Source: Ornithinibacillus sp047228935
GTDB lineage: Bacteria; Bacillota; Bacilli; Bacillales; Amphibacillaceae
Direction of reading: 5' to 3'
Assembly (NCBI RefSeq): GCF_047228935.1
Contig: NZ_JBFEGG010000002.1
Location: forward strand, 310,001 to 374,000
Length of the DNA stretch: 64,000 nt
The notes under the pieces were generated by a model that saw nothing but the letters and a program-made list of their open reading frames with translations, had not been told where the DNA came from and searched no databases. Shown here one piece after another: positions 44,178-52,251 of the stretch; position 1 is the stretch's first letter, and each line of letters starts with the position of its first letter. The position numbers and the translations under genes are program-made.

Positions 44178-44388
44178 ACTGACAAGTACAAGTACCACAG
44201 CCGCCGCCACCGCCGCCACCGCCGCCGTAGCCGCACTGGGAGAAAATCCAACTACAAGTTCCTGAGTCATACCCACTTGCACAAAGGGCCAAATAATAAG
44301 TACACCAAGCCGGATCTCCTACTCCTTTAGCATTTTCAGTGAAATTCAAAATTTCATCATCACTAAGTCTTTTCACCAAGCCTTGCAT
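44176..44388 (-). CDS. Glycocin precursor peptide, glycocin F-like
   Basis: This 70-residue precursor has a leader of about 24 residues (LVKRLSDDEILNF) ending KGVG and a 46-residue core. The core begins DPAWCTYYLALCASGYDSGT and continues CSWIFSQC, against KPAWCWYTLAMCGAGYDSGT and CDYMYSHC in glycocin F. Cys5, 12, 21 and 28 and Ser18 keep exact spacing, predicting two nested disulfides and O-GlcNAc-type modification at Ser18. The tail is GY, nine Gly, then CGTCTCQ with Cys40, 43 and 45; Cys43 has the position of the S-glycosylated Cys of glycocin F. ATG 44388 follows AAGGAGGTGG. Predicted antibacterial peptide. Confidence 0.92.
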   Translation of the reverse strand: MQGLVKRLSDDEILNFTENAKGVGDPAWCTYYLALCASGYDSGTCSWIFSQCGYGGGGGGGGGCGTCTCQ

Positions 44389-44542
44389 ATCTCCACCTCC
44401 TTATCCAATTGGTATATTGTATTCTAAAATTTATAAATAATACCATAAATCTTTTTAATATATTGAACTAAAATAATTGGCATATTTCGTTTGGTAAGTT
44501 TGTAGATATATAATAAGAAAATTATTAAAGTAGGTAGAATCC

Positions 44543-44944
44543 ATGTCAAAGAAGTATCTGTTTGCATTTATAATCTCAATCATTGCTACCATTGGTAGTT
44601 TATATTTCAGCGAAATTAGGGGATTTATTCCATGTAAACTATGTTGGATACAAAGGATATTCATGTATCCTATTCCTATTCTCCTTGGTATAGGACTTTT
44701 AACTAAAGACAAAGGGATTAGTAAATATATATTATCTCTATCAATCCCTGGTCTATTTATCGCTCTTTACCATTTTGCTATACAAAAACTACCCATTAAC
44801 CCTAAACCTTGCGATGTTAATGTACAGTGTACAAGTGAATATATTAACTGGCTTGGATTTATAACCATCCCACTTCTTTCACTAGTAGCGTTTTTTCTAA
44901 TATCTATTCTTCTATTCTCTATTAAAAGTGAAAAAAACAAGTAA
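44543..44944 (+). CDS. Thiol-disulfide oxidase BdbB/BdbC-like (DsbB family)
   Basis: The 133-residue membrane protein has four membrane helices, a CKLC pair at Cys31/Cys34 and a second pair at Cys90/Cys96 in the outer loops, the DsbB layout. It passes electrons from an extracellular thioredoxin-like partner to quinone. In the sublancin locus BdbB has this role. It is divergent from the precursor gene, sharing a 154-bp promoter region, and ATG 44543 follows TAGGTAGAA. It probably reoxidises the CAAC protein of this locus. Confidence 0.88.
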   Translation: MSKKYLFAFIISIIATIGSLYFSEIRGFIPCKLCWIQRIFMYPIPILLGIGLLTKDKGISKYILSLSIPGLFIALYHFAIQKLPINPKPCDVNVQCTSEYINWLGFITIPLLSLVAFFLISILLFSIKSEKNK

Positions 44945-44971
44945 ACCGATACACTCTAGTCCGTATAAAAA

Positions 44972-45012
44972 AGGGCTGTCTCAATGGTCACTAGTTACCT
45001 CGAGACAGCCCT
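44972..45012. terminator. Bidirectional terminator
   Basis: AGGGCTGTCTC (44972-44982) pairs with GAGACAGCCCT (45002-45012); an A-run on the left serves the minus-strand GNAT gene. Confidence 0.85.
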
Positions 45013-45073
45013 CTCTACTTTATGATCGTTTTTATTATTTGCATGTAGTTTTATCCTTTGCACCTATTAACGA

Positions 45074-45739
45074 CTACTTAAACGGATTCCTCCACTCCAT
45101 TAATGCAGCATAATTCAAGGATTCCTCATCCTCTATATAATCTTCTACTACACCAATTGGCAATCTTCCCACGTTCAATAAGAAAGTTATAACCGGATCT
45201 TTCAACTTTCCAGCTACAACCTCTTGTAAATACTCTTCAGCAGTTAATCGCTCCGCGTGTCTATGATACCCTGGCATTCTCCCCCCGCCAAGAAGCCTAT
45301 CTAAGCCTTTGAAAATAACAACCTCGTACATCGACTGCATTAGTATTTTCCCTAAGGCTAATTTGCGATAATCAGGACGAATACAAATATCCACGACATA
45401 TAATGTATTTCCATTTGGATTGTGGTTCCTAATATACCCATCATCCGTAATCTCTTCCCATGTGTGAACTGGATGTTGTGGGTCGAACTCCACAATCAGC
45501 CCAGTCATCGATCCAGCAAGCACACCGTCTACTTCCACACATAGAGCACCCTCTAGAAATAATGTAACATGATTTTCCAATTGCTCTTTATTCCACCAAA
45601 GCTCAGGAGGAAATGGAGGTGGAAAACTTTCCGCCTGTATAGCAATTAATTCATCATAATCTTCCCGTCTATAATTTCGGACTACACCTTCTACATAACC
45701 TTCATCACTTTTTAGCAAGACTTGCTTCCGATACACCAC
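45074..45739 (-). CDS. GNAT acetyltransferase (YhcX N-domain-like)
   Basis: This 221-residue GNAT protein has VVDICIRPDYRKLALGKILMQSM as the acetyl-CoA region and GGGRMPGYHRHA near the C-terminus. In B. subtilis YhcX, a GNAT domain is fused ahead of a carbon-nitrogen hydrolase. Here the GNAT gene is separate and lies 17 bases after the hydrolase gene, so the order is reversed. The start is GTG 45739 behind GAGGGGAATG. The substrate is unknown. Confidence 0.8.
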   Translation of the reverse strand: MVYRKQVLLKSDEGYVEGVVRNYRREDYDELIAIQAESFPPPFPPELWWNKEQLENHVTLFLEGALCVEVDGVLAGSMTGLIVEFDPQHPVHTWEEITDDGYIRNHNPNGNTLYVVDICIRPDYRKLALGKILMQSMYEVVIFKGLDRLLGGGRMPGYHRHAERLTAEEYLQEVVAGKLKDPVITFLLNVGRLPIGVVEDYIEDEESLNYAALMEWRNPFK

Positions 45740-45756
45740 AAGACGTCATTCCCCTC

Positions 45757-46611
45757 TTATTTACTAAGATCTGGATATAAATCTAAGCGTCTATCGTTCC
45801 AAGTAGTTACCGATCCTTCTTCTCGTACTTTGTATAAAAGCTCTAGATCTAGGTCTGCCGTAATAATCATATCGTGGTTGAATTCACCTTCCATTAAGAT
45901 CCCGTTTTTAGGGAATGGAATGTCATTCGGTGTAATGACCGCTGCTTGCCCGTAATTGGCACGCATAAAGTCGACATTACGTAATGCACCGACTGTACCG
46001 GTCGTCACTACATATACTTGATTTTCGATTGTGCGTGCATGACACGTGTAACGAACTCGGTTAAATCCATGTAGATCATCCGTACATGACGGGGCAAAAA
46101 TAACATCTGCTCCCATTCCGCGCACCATTCGAACAATCTCAGGAAACTCCATATCATAGCACGTTAACAACGCTATTTTTCCTTTTTCGGTTTCAAAAAT
46201 TTGAATCGATTCTCCTGGCGTAATATTCCAATCCTTTTTCTCCGTTGGTGTCATGTGAAGCTTTGGTTGCTCAGCAACTCGTCCGTCTGGATAGAAAAGA
46301 TGTGCGGTATTATATAATTTATCGCCTTTTCGAACGACATGCGTTCCACCAATAATATGCATGCCTGTATCCTTGGCTAGACCTTTAAATAGTTCAATGT
46401 ATTGTGCAGTAAATTCAGGTAGCTCATCTACTCGGCTCACCGTGCTATCTGAAATGGAAAGTAATTGAGTCGTAAAAAACTCTGGAAACAGCACAAATTC
46501 AGAATCATATTCTGCCGCAGTCCTAACATGATGGGTCACCTGTTCTGCAAATTCCTCAAAAGAATTTATTTTTTCTAAGTGGTATTGAACCGCTGATACA
46601 CGTAATTTCAT
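45757..46611 (-). CDS. Carbon-nitrogen hydrolase (nitrilase superfamily)
   Basis: This 284-residue hydrolase has the Glu-Lys-Cys triad: Glu in VLFPEFF (about residue 44), Lys in EQPKLHMT (about 118) and Cys in LLTCYDMEFPE (about 150). Members cleave amides or nitriles; the branch fused to or next to GNAT domains has no settled substrate. The ATG at 46611 follows AAGGAGAAGGCCC. It is co-transcribed with the GNAT gene downstream. Confidence 0.88.
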   Translation of the reverse strand: MKLRVSAVQYHLEKINSFEEFAEQVTHHVRTAAEYDSEFVLFPEFFTTQLLSISDSTVSRVDELPEFTAQYIELFKGLAKDTGMHIIGGTHVVRKGDKLYNTAHLFYPDGRVAEQPKLHMTPTEKKDWNITPGESIQIFETEKGKIALLTCYDMEFPEIVRMVRGMGADVIFAPSCTDDLHGFNRVRYTCHARTIENQVYVVTTGTVGALRNVDFMRANYGQAAVITPNDIPFPKNGILMEGEFNHDMIITADLDLELLYKVREEGSVTTWNDRRLDLYPDLSK

Positions 46612-46739
46612 AGGGCCTTCTCCTTTTATACCAATTTATATTTGTACTATATTGGATTGATACATACATTTCAACTATAAGTATTTCAAGGCAAAAAAAA
46701 CGCCCTTTCTCTTAGAAGAAAAGACATACCCACATAACG

Positions 46740-46883
46740 CTATACTCTTTGTTGTTCTAGCTTAATCATATCCTTATCATAATCCTCTTTACGCAAGAAC
46801 TCTTGAATTTCTTCCAAACTGATTCCTGCATTTTTCGCATCCAATATTAATAGTACCCACTCCATGTCCAATCGACTGCTCAA
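46740..46883 (-). CDS. SinI-like anti-repressor
   Basis: This 47-residue gene starts with TTG 46883, 7 bases behind a GGGGGGATG site, and ends at TAG 46740-46742. The peptide reads SSRLDMEWVLLILDAKNAGI then SLEEIQEFLRKE. This matches the SinI helical hook (LDLEWVELMVEAKEANIS then PEEIRKYL, from memory), which binds and neutralises the biofilm repressor SinR. No sinR gene is adjacent, so this is an orphan anti-repressor, perhaps an SlrA-like functional analogue. A weak stem and eight T residues follow near 46692-46725 on the minus strand. Confidence 0.78.
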   Translation of the reverse strand: MSSRLDMEWVLLILDAKNAGISLEEIQEFLRKEDYDKDMIKLEQQRV

Positions 46884-47033
46884 GTAACATCCCCCCATTA
46901 CAAGCTAACCTAGGTATTCGTTCTCATAGCTCCCCCGAAGACCTAGGAACGTATATGTGTTTATCCGCTTATGTAACTTATGAGCTTATGAGCTATATCG
47001 TATCATTGGCCCCGTTACACTAACATTACATAT

Positions 47034-48566
47034 TCATCTATTTTGAATTTTCTTGAATTTATTTCTTAAATGTTCTATTCGTTTTGTGAGCATATAATCA
47101 TCGTCATAGTATTCCATCGCTATATGGCAGTAGTAAAGAGCTTGCTTATAATCCCCATTTTTCTCATAATAATCGCTTAAAAACTTTAAAATATCTACCC
47201 ATTCCTTTTCAAGCCAATTACGATAATTGAGAAACCAAGGTTCAAATAAACCAGGGAGTGGATTTTCTGTTCGATTTAAGATTATGTATTTATAAAGTTC
47301 AACCCGTTCAGCCGTGTCTTCCACTTGATGTGCTCGTTTAATGGCAGCCACATGCATCACAATATCGGATTCTACATTGGCTCTGAGAAAGATGTGTTCT
47401 CTTTCTGTAACGAGAAGTAATGGCTCCTCTAATGTTGGATTGAGTAGTTTGTTCAAATAGTGAATCGAGACACGCAGTCTACTTCTAGCGGTCTTTAGAT
47501 CCACATCAGGCCACATGAAATCACATAGCTCTTCTCGGGTTGCGGACTGTTGAATGACGAGGTACATGAGAAGTTGCTTTGCCTTTCGTTGCCCCCACCC
47601 ATCCACTAGCCGTTTGCCATTTAAATACACATCTAATCCTTTCATTATATTCACACGTAATGTCACTTCTGCTGGTTCCGATTCCTCTATCATCTTATTT
47701 CGAATCTCTCGGTACATTTCTGCATATAAGGTGCGGGCGTAACTGGAGGCTTCATCATCTGCGGGCCTGTTCCGATTCTTCACGATAAAATTATGGATCC
47801 ACTCTGCCGTTAAAGCGGTCTGATCCATTTGAATGAGGAATGATGCATAGGGAACGGTGTAGTATCTAGCATTAGGGTTAAAATTTAATATGGCTAAATT
47901 TAGCTCTGGTGGAAATGTTTCATCATCAGACCCGGATAAGACTAAGATTGGAATCGTAATTTCTTTAATGTTCTGTTGTGCGCGGTCTAATGATTCTACA
48001 TTAAATATCTCAAAATACACACTTGGCGATACTTTTTCAAACGCGCTTAATATACGCTCTTTACGTTCATCAGTCGGATAAAGCATAAACTTATCCAATA
48101 TCTTTTGACTCTTATACAACATATTTTGATGGCCTTTTACTTGTAATTTTCGTTCGGTAACGATTTTATTACCTAGCTCTCGCGGAAAATGAACTGGTAC
48201 CGCAAGTAGGATTAAGGTTTTTAGCTTCTTACTTTTCCTTGCTGCAAACTCAATCGCAATGACACCACCAAACCCTTGGGCCACAATATGGTAGGTTTCA
48301 AGCTGTAACGTTTCTACCAAGCGTTGGATATCATCCGCTAGTATCGAAATGGATAAATCTTCCTCCCCCACCGTAGATTCTCCATGTCCTCGAAGGTCAT
48401 AGCGCAAAACATGATAATTTTCCTGAAACAACGGAATGATTTCATTCCAGCAATACTTATCGAGCCCCGTCGGATGGATTAAAATAATTGTCTCCTGTGC
48501 TTGAGGATTTTTAGACTCGATTTTTTCATAATGAATTTCCGCATTGCCATGTTTTAAAAATGCCAT
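47034..48566 (-). CDS. Alpha/beta-hydrolase-like domain fused to BTAD-type regulator
   Basis: This 510-residue fusion has an alpha/beta-hydrolase fold at about residues 1-265 (IILIHPTGLDKYCW, YDLRGHGES). An OmpR/SARP-like winged helix follows at about 305-395 (LDVYLNGKRLV, KAKQLLMYLV, REELCDFMWPD), then a bacterial transcriptional activator domain to the end. The nucleophile elbow reads AQGFGG, with Gly98 where Ser should be, and the usual catalytic His near residue 250 is replaced (YASFLIQMD). The domain therefore cannot be a normal esterase and may be a ligand sensor. Targets are unknown; no adjacent operon points to them. Confidence 0.85.
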   Translation of the reverse strand: MAFLKHGNAEIHYEKIESKNPQAQETIILIHPTGLDKYCWNEIIPLFQENYHVLRYDLRGHGESTVGEEDLSISILADDIQRLVETLQLETYHIVAQGFGGVIAIEFAARKSKKLKTLILLAVPVHFPRELGNKIVTERKLQVKGHQNMLYKSQKILDKFMLYPTDERKERILSAFEKVSPSVYFEIFNVESLDRAQQNIKEITIPILVLSGSDDETFPPELNLAILNFNPNARYYTVPYASFLIQMDQTALTAEWIHNFIVKNRNRPADDEASSYARTLYAEMYREIRNKMIEESEPAEVTLRVNIMKGLDVYLNGKRLVDGWGQRKAKQLLMYLVIQQSATREELCDFMWPDVDLKTARSRLRVSIHYLNKLLNPTLEEPLLLVTEREHIFLRANVESDIVMHVAAIKRAHQVEDTAERVELYKYIILNRTENPLPGLFEPWFLNYRNWLEKEWVDILKFLSDYYEKNGDYKQALYYCHIAMEYYDDDYMLTKRIEHLRNKFKKIQNR

Positions 48567-48691
48567 TCCAACAGACCTCCATTATTTGAAACTCCTACCT
48601 TGTTTATATTCTGTAAAACATTTGAAAATCCTTTTTTTACCATTAGATATAAAAAGGCTCGAGCCCACTACAAATGGGAGAGCCAAGTTTG

Positions 48692-49345
48692 TTATGAACG
48701 GTACTTCCTTTGGTAACCACCTATTGCTAATGTGGCAACAATTATTCCCATTAATAGAACGGTTTCCATCGATGTACCTGAAGGAATATTTTGTTGGATA
48801 AATTCTTCTTTTATCATCATTTCCCCAGCTGTCCAAGCAAGTAACCCAGCACCAAAGTACACGACAACAGGAAAATTTTCCATCAAACGCAAAATAAACT
48901 GGCTGGCATAGAGCATAATCGGAATGCTCAAGATGACCCCAACGAAAACGAGCATCATATTGCCATCTGAAACAGCGACAATTCCTAGCACATTATCTAA
49001 GCTCATCAGTAAATCGGCTAAAATAATGATTGCGATTGCTTCCTTCAAAGAGTTCCCTACTCTAACCGAGCTTTCCTCGCTTTCTTTAGCAACGAGAAGT
49101 TTATACGCAACTATTAGTAGTAAAAGTCCTCCTACTAAATGGATGAATGGTAGATTTAGTAAGTACATGACGATTACGGTAAAAATGAGCCGGAAAAGTA
49201 CTGCTCCGAACGTTCCCCAAACAATCGCCTTTTTCTTCAAATCCCCCCTTAAATTACGACTAGCCATCGCAATGACAATCGCATTATCACCACTAAGTAC
49301 TAAATTGATCAATAATATTTTTAATAAAGGCTCTAAAAACTCCAA
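48692..49345 (-). CDS. TerC-family membrane protein (YjbE-like)
   Basis: This 217-residue protein has seven or so membrane helices and the TerC hallmarks NLVLSGDNAIVIAMA and LADLLMSLDNVL, with paired acidic residues inside the membrane. Bacillus TerC proteins (YceF, YkoY, YjbE) take part in manganese efflux or metalation of exported proteins. The start is TTG 49345 behind GGGGTGAGG. I looked for a yybP-ykoY manganese riboswitch upstream and did not recognise one. Confidence 0.88.
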   Translation of the reverse strand: MEFLEPLLKILLINLVLSGDNAIVIAMASRNLRGDLKKKAIVWGTFGAVLFRLIFTVIVMYLLNLPFIHLVGGLLLLIVAYKLLVAKESEESSVRVGNSLKEAIAIIILADLLMSLDNVLGIVAVSDGNMMLVFVGVILSIPIMLYASQFILRLMENFPVVVYFGAGLLAWTAGEMMIKEEFIQQNIPSGTSMETVLLMGIIVATLAIGGYQRKYRS

Positions 49346-49516
49346 AAGAGAACCTCACCCCTTCAGTAAATCTACTTGTCCTAAAGTACTAGATAATTAT
49401 ATGTATGTCCTAGTCGTATACATCATTACAAATTTTCTCCTCATAGAAATGGGCTAAAAGTTACGCTCAAGGTTAGAACCCTTTGCATATTCTAGTTAAA
49501 AAGCGGAGGAATGCAC

Positions 49517-50728
49517 ATGTTTTATTACCAGTATTACTTTCCACAGTTTGTACCTGTTCAATATTACGGGCAACCTTTATACACAGATATGAGGCAGCAA
49601 CCCACTGTCCAGCAAGTTTTACAAACGATTCGTTCCCAGCATAATAATCTCTATACACAGCTAACAAATGCCGGGATGAATCGTCAAGTTGTGGAATATG
49701 TCTTTTTCTTCATGGTGAACTATACTTTAAATCAAGCTAATACGAATCAAACAGCAGCGCAAATCTATAACCAATTCCAAAGACAGGTTCCTTGGTTCAA
49801 CGTCCTTTTTAGGCAAGCAAATGTACCACAAAATGTTGCGGACCAAGTGATGCGAAGAGTGATTCAAGTTACATTAGATCAAATTGCTGGTGGCGGTCCT
49901 ACTCCTAGTCCTGGTCAAGGATGGTCTAGCTGGGAAGACTTAGGTGGTACTATTACATCCGCACCAGCTGTTTCATCATGGGCTCCAAATCGCTTAGATG
50001 TGTTTGCCCGAGGAACGGATAATGCGTTGTACCATAAATGGTGGGACGGTTCGAGATGGAATGATTGGGAAAACCTTGGCGGAACCTTAACGAGCGCACC
50101 TGCTGCAGTTTCTTGGGGACCGAACCGTATTGATGTATTTGTAAGAGGAACCGATAATGCGCTTTATCATAAATGGTGGGATGGCACAAGATGGAGTGAT
50201 TGGGAGAGCCTTGGGGGCACGCTCACTAGTGGACCAGCCGTTTCTTCTCGTCGTGCCAATCAGTTAGATGTGTTTGTTCGCGGTACTGGTAATCGACTAT
50301 ATAAACGGACATGGAACGGTTCTCGATGGGAGGACTGGGAAGATCTTGGTGGAAACTTAAACTCGGAGCCTGCAGCAGTCTCATGGGGACCAAACCGTAT
50401 TGATGTCTTTGCAGGAGGACAAAACAATGATCTAATTCACAGATGGTGGAACGGTACCCAATGGAGCAATTGGGAAAGTCTTGGCGGCACACTTACTAGC
50501 GCACCGGCCGTATCTTCACGCCGTGCAAACCAATTAGATGTGTTTGTCCGTGGTACTGGTAACCGACTATATAAGAGAACGTGGAACGGCTCTCGATGGG
50601 ATGACTGGCAAAACCTAGGCGGCAACTTGAACTCTGCCCCTGCAGCTGTTTCCTGGGGACCGAATCGAATTGATGTCTTTGCAAGAGGGCAAAATCAAGC
50701 ATTGATTCATTCTTATTGGGGAAGATAA
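49517..50728 (+). CDS. Six-blade beta-propeller (DUF346/PLL-lectin-like) protein
   Basis: This protein of about 403 residues has a Tyr/Gln-rich head (FYYQYYFPQFVPVQYYG), a helical domain of about 90 residues and a Gly/Pro linker (GGGPTPSPGQG). Six repeats of about 45 residues follow, each with W..WE.LGG, S.PAV, (R/Q)(L/I)DVF..G and a closing YHKWWDG-type strand. Such repeats form lectin-like or carbohydrate-binding propellers. There is no classical signal peptide; the Tyr-rich head recalls spore-coat proteins. ATG 49517 is better spaced from GGAGGA than ATG 49511. Blades 3-4 and 5-6 are nearly duplicated. Confidence 0.8.
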   Translation: MFYYQYYFPQFVPVQYYGQPLYTDMRQQPTVQQVLQTIRSQHNNLYTQLTNAGMNRQVVEYVFFFMVNYTLNQANTNQTAAQIYNQFQRQVPWFNVLFRQANVPQNVADQVMRRVIQVTLDQIAGGGPTPSPGQGWSSWEDLGGTITSAPAVSSWAPNRLDVFARGTDNALYHKWWDGSRWNDWENLGGTLTSAPAAVSWGPNRIDVFVRGTDNALYHKWWDGTRWSDWESLGGTLTSGPAVSSRRANQLDVFVRGTGNRLYKRTWNGSRWEDWEDLGGNLNSEPAAVSWGPNRIDVFAGGQNNDLIHRWWNGTQWSNWESLGGTLTSAPAVSSRRANQLDVFVRGTGNRLYKRTWNGSRWDDWQNLGGNLNSAPAAVSWGPNRIDVFARGQNQALIHSYWGR

Positions 50729-50775
50729 CTAAGAAAGGTTATAGAAATTTGCTGCACGAAGGATATATAAATAAA

Positions 50776-50819
50776 AAAGGGGTACTTATCTAAAAAAAGA
50801 TTTGTGCCCCTTTCTTTTA
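50776..50819. terminator. Terminator after the propeller gene
   Basis: AAAGGGG (50776-50782) pairs with CCCCTTT (50807-50813) and is followed by CTTTT. Confidence 0.7.
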
Positions 50820-50865
50820 TGTAATACAATAGATTCTTATAAAATAGTAAAAAAGAGGGTTTAAT

Positions 50866-52245
50866 GTGAATAGACTGAAAAAGAAAAACATCCATGACTT
50901 ATTAGAAACTAAAGGCGTTAAACTAAACCGGACTCTTGGCGGATTTGATTTAATCATGCTTGGTGTTGGGGCAATTATTGGAACGGGAATTTTCATCCTT
51001 CCTGGTACGGTAGCTGCATTACATGCTGGTCCTGCTATTATTTATTCGTTTATTATTGCAGCTATTGTGTGCTCGTTTGCCGCGATGTGTTATTCCGAGT
51101 TCGCATCTTCCGTACCGGTTACGGGAAGTGCTTATACGTATAGCTATACGGTATTTGGTGAGATTGTTGCTTGGATTGTTGCCTGGGCTCTAGTGCTAGA
51201 ATATGGACTTGCTGGTGCTTCAGTTGCAACAGGTTGGTCTGCTTACTTTGTATCCCTTTTAGAAGGATTCCATATTACGATCCCTACTGCTATGACTGGC
51301 CCTTTTAATCCACAGGAAGGTACATTTATTAATCTACCAGCCGTTATTATTGTTTTTGCTTTAGCATTCTTATTAACATATGGAATGAAGGAATCTGCTC
51401 GTCTGAATAGAATCATGGTATTTGTAAAAGTTGGCGTTATTTTACTATTTATTGTAGTCGGCGTGTTCTATGTTCGTCCGGAAAACTGGCAGCCATTTAT
51501 GCCCTATGGTTGGAGTGGCGTTTTCTCTGGTGCTGCTCTTGTATTCTTTGCTTACTTAGGCTTTGATGCAGTATCGTCTGCTGCCGAGGAAGTAAAGAAT
51601 CCACAAAAAAATATGCCGATTGGAATTATTGGTTCGTTACTTGTTTGTACTGGGTTATATATTGCCGTTTCACTTGTATTAACTGGAATGGTTTCTTATA
51701 CAAATCTGAATGTTAGTGACCCGGTTAGCTTTGCCATGTCCATGGTGAATCAAGATTGGATTGCTGGGTTCATTTCCCTCGGAGCAATTGCTGGGATGAT
51801 TACGGTTATTCTAGTACTACTTTACGGCGGAACACGACTTCTTTTCGCCCTTGGTCGAGATCAGTTGTTACCGAAAAAGATGAGTAAGTTAAATAATAGT
51901 AATATTCCAGTGTTGAGTACGTGGATTTTTGCTAGTGTGGTTGCTTTTTGTGCCGGGTTTATCCCACTTTCGAAACTCGCAGAAATGGCGAATATGGGAA
52001 CGCTACTTGCTTTCACGATCGTTTCCATTGGCATTTTGTTTTTGCGAAGAAACCCTACAATACCAGCTGGCGGATTTAAGGTACCACTATTCCCTGTCAT
52101 TCCGATTTTATCGTTTGTGTTGTGTATCTTTTTAATGACACAACTCTCTGGTCAGACGATAGTCGCATCGGCGATATGGTTCTTCATCGGTTTGGTGATT
52201 TATTTCGGGTATGGGAAAAGACATAGTTTGATGAATAAGGAATAA
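50866..52245 (+). CDS. Amino acid permease, APC superfamily (YfnA/CAT-like)
   Basis: This 459-residue permease has 12 membrane helices. The helix-1 motif GVGAIIGTGIFILPG and the family segment YLGFDAVSSAAEEVKNPQKNMP identify the cationic amino acid transporter branch (YfnA-like). It imports amino acids in symport with protons; specificity is not readable. The start is GTG 50866 behind AGAGGGTT. Monocistronic, bounded by terminators. Confidence 0.9.
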   Translation: MNRLKKKNIHDLLETKGVKLNRTLGGFDLIMLGVGAIIGTGIFILPGTVAALHAGPAIIYSFIIAAIVCSFAAMCYSEFASSVPVTGSAYTYSYTVFGEIVAWIVAWALVLEYGLAGASVATGWSAYFVSLLEGFHITIPTAMTGPFNPQEGTFINLPAVIIVFALAFLLTYGMKESARLNRIMVFVKVGVILLFIVVGVFYVRPENWQPFMPYGWSGVFSGAALVFFAYLGFDAVSSAAEEVKNPQKNMPIGIIGSLLVCTGLYIAVSLVLTGMVSYTNLNVSDPVSFAMSMVNQDWIAGFISLGAIAGMITVILVLLYGGTRLLFALGRDQLLPKKMSKLNNSNIPVLSTWIFASVVAFCAGFIPLSKLAEMANMGTLLAFTIVSIGILFLRRNPTIPAGGFKVPLFPVIPILSFVLCIFLMTQLSGQTIVASAIWFFIGLVIYFGYGKRHSLMNKE

Positions 52246-52251
52246 AAAATA

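Noticed and set aside
49346..49470. yybP-ykoY manganese riboswitch before the TerC gene
   Set aside because: The leader is short and lacks the conserved GGGGAGUA and CUGAG-type blocks I would expect.
49950..50700. Antisense open frames opposite the propeller gene
   Set aside because: They follow the repeat period of the propeller gene on the other strand and lack start signals.
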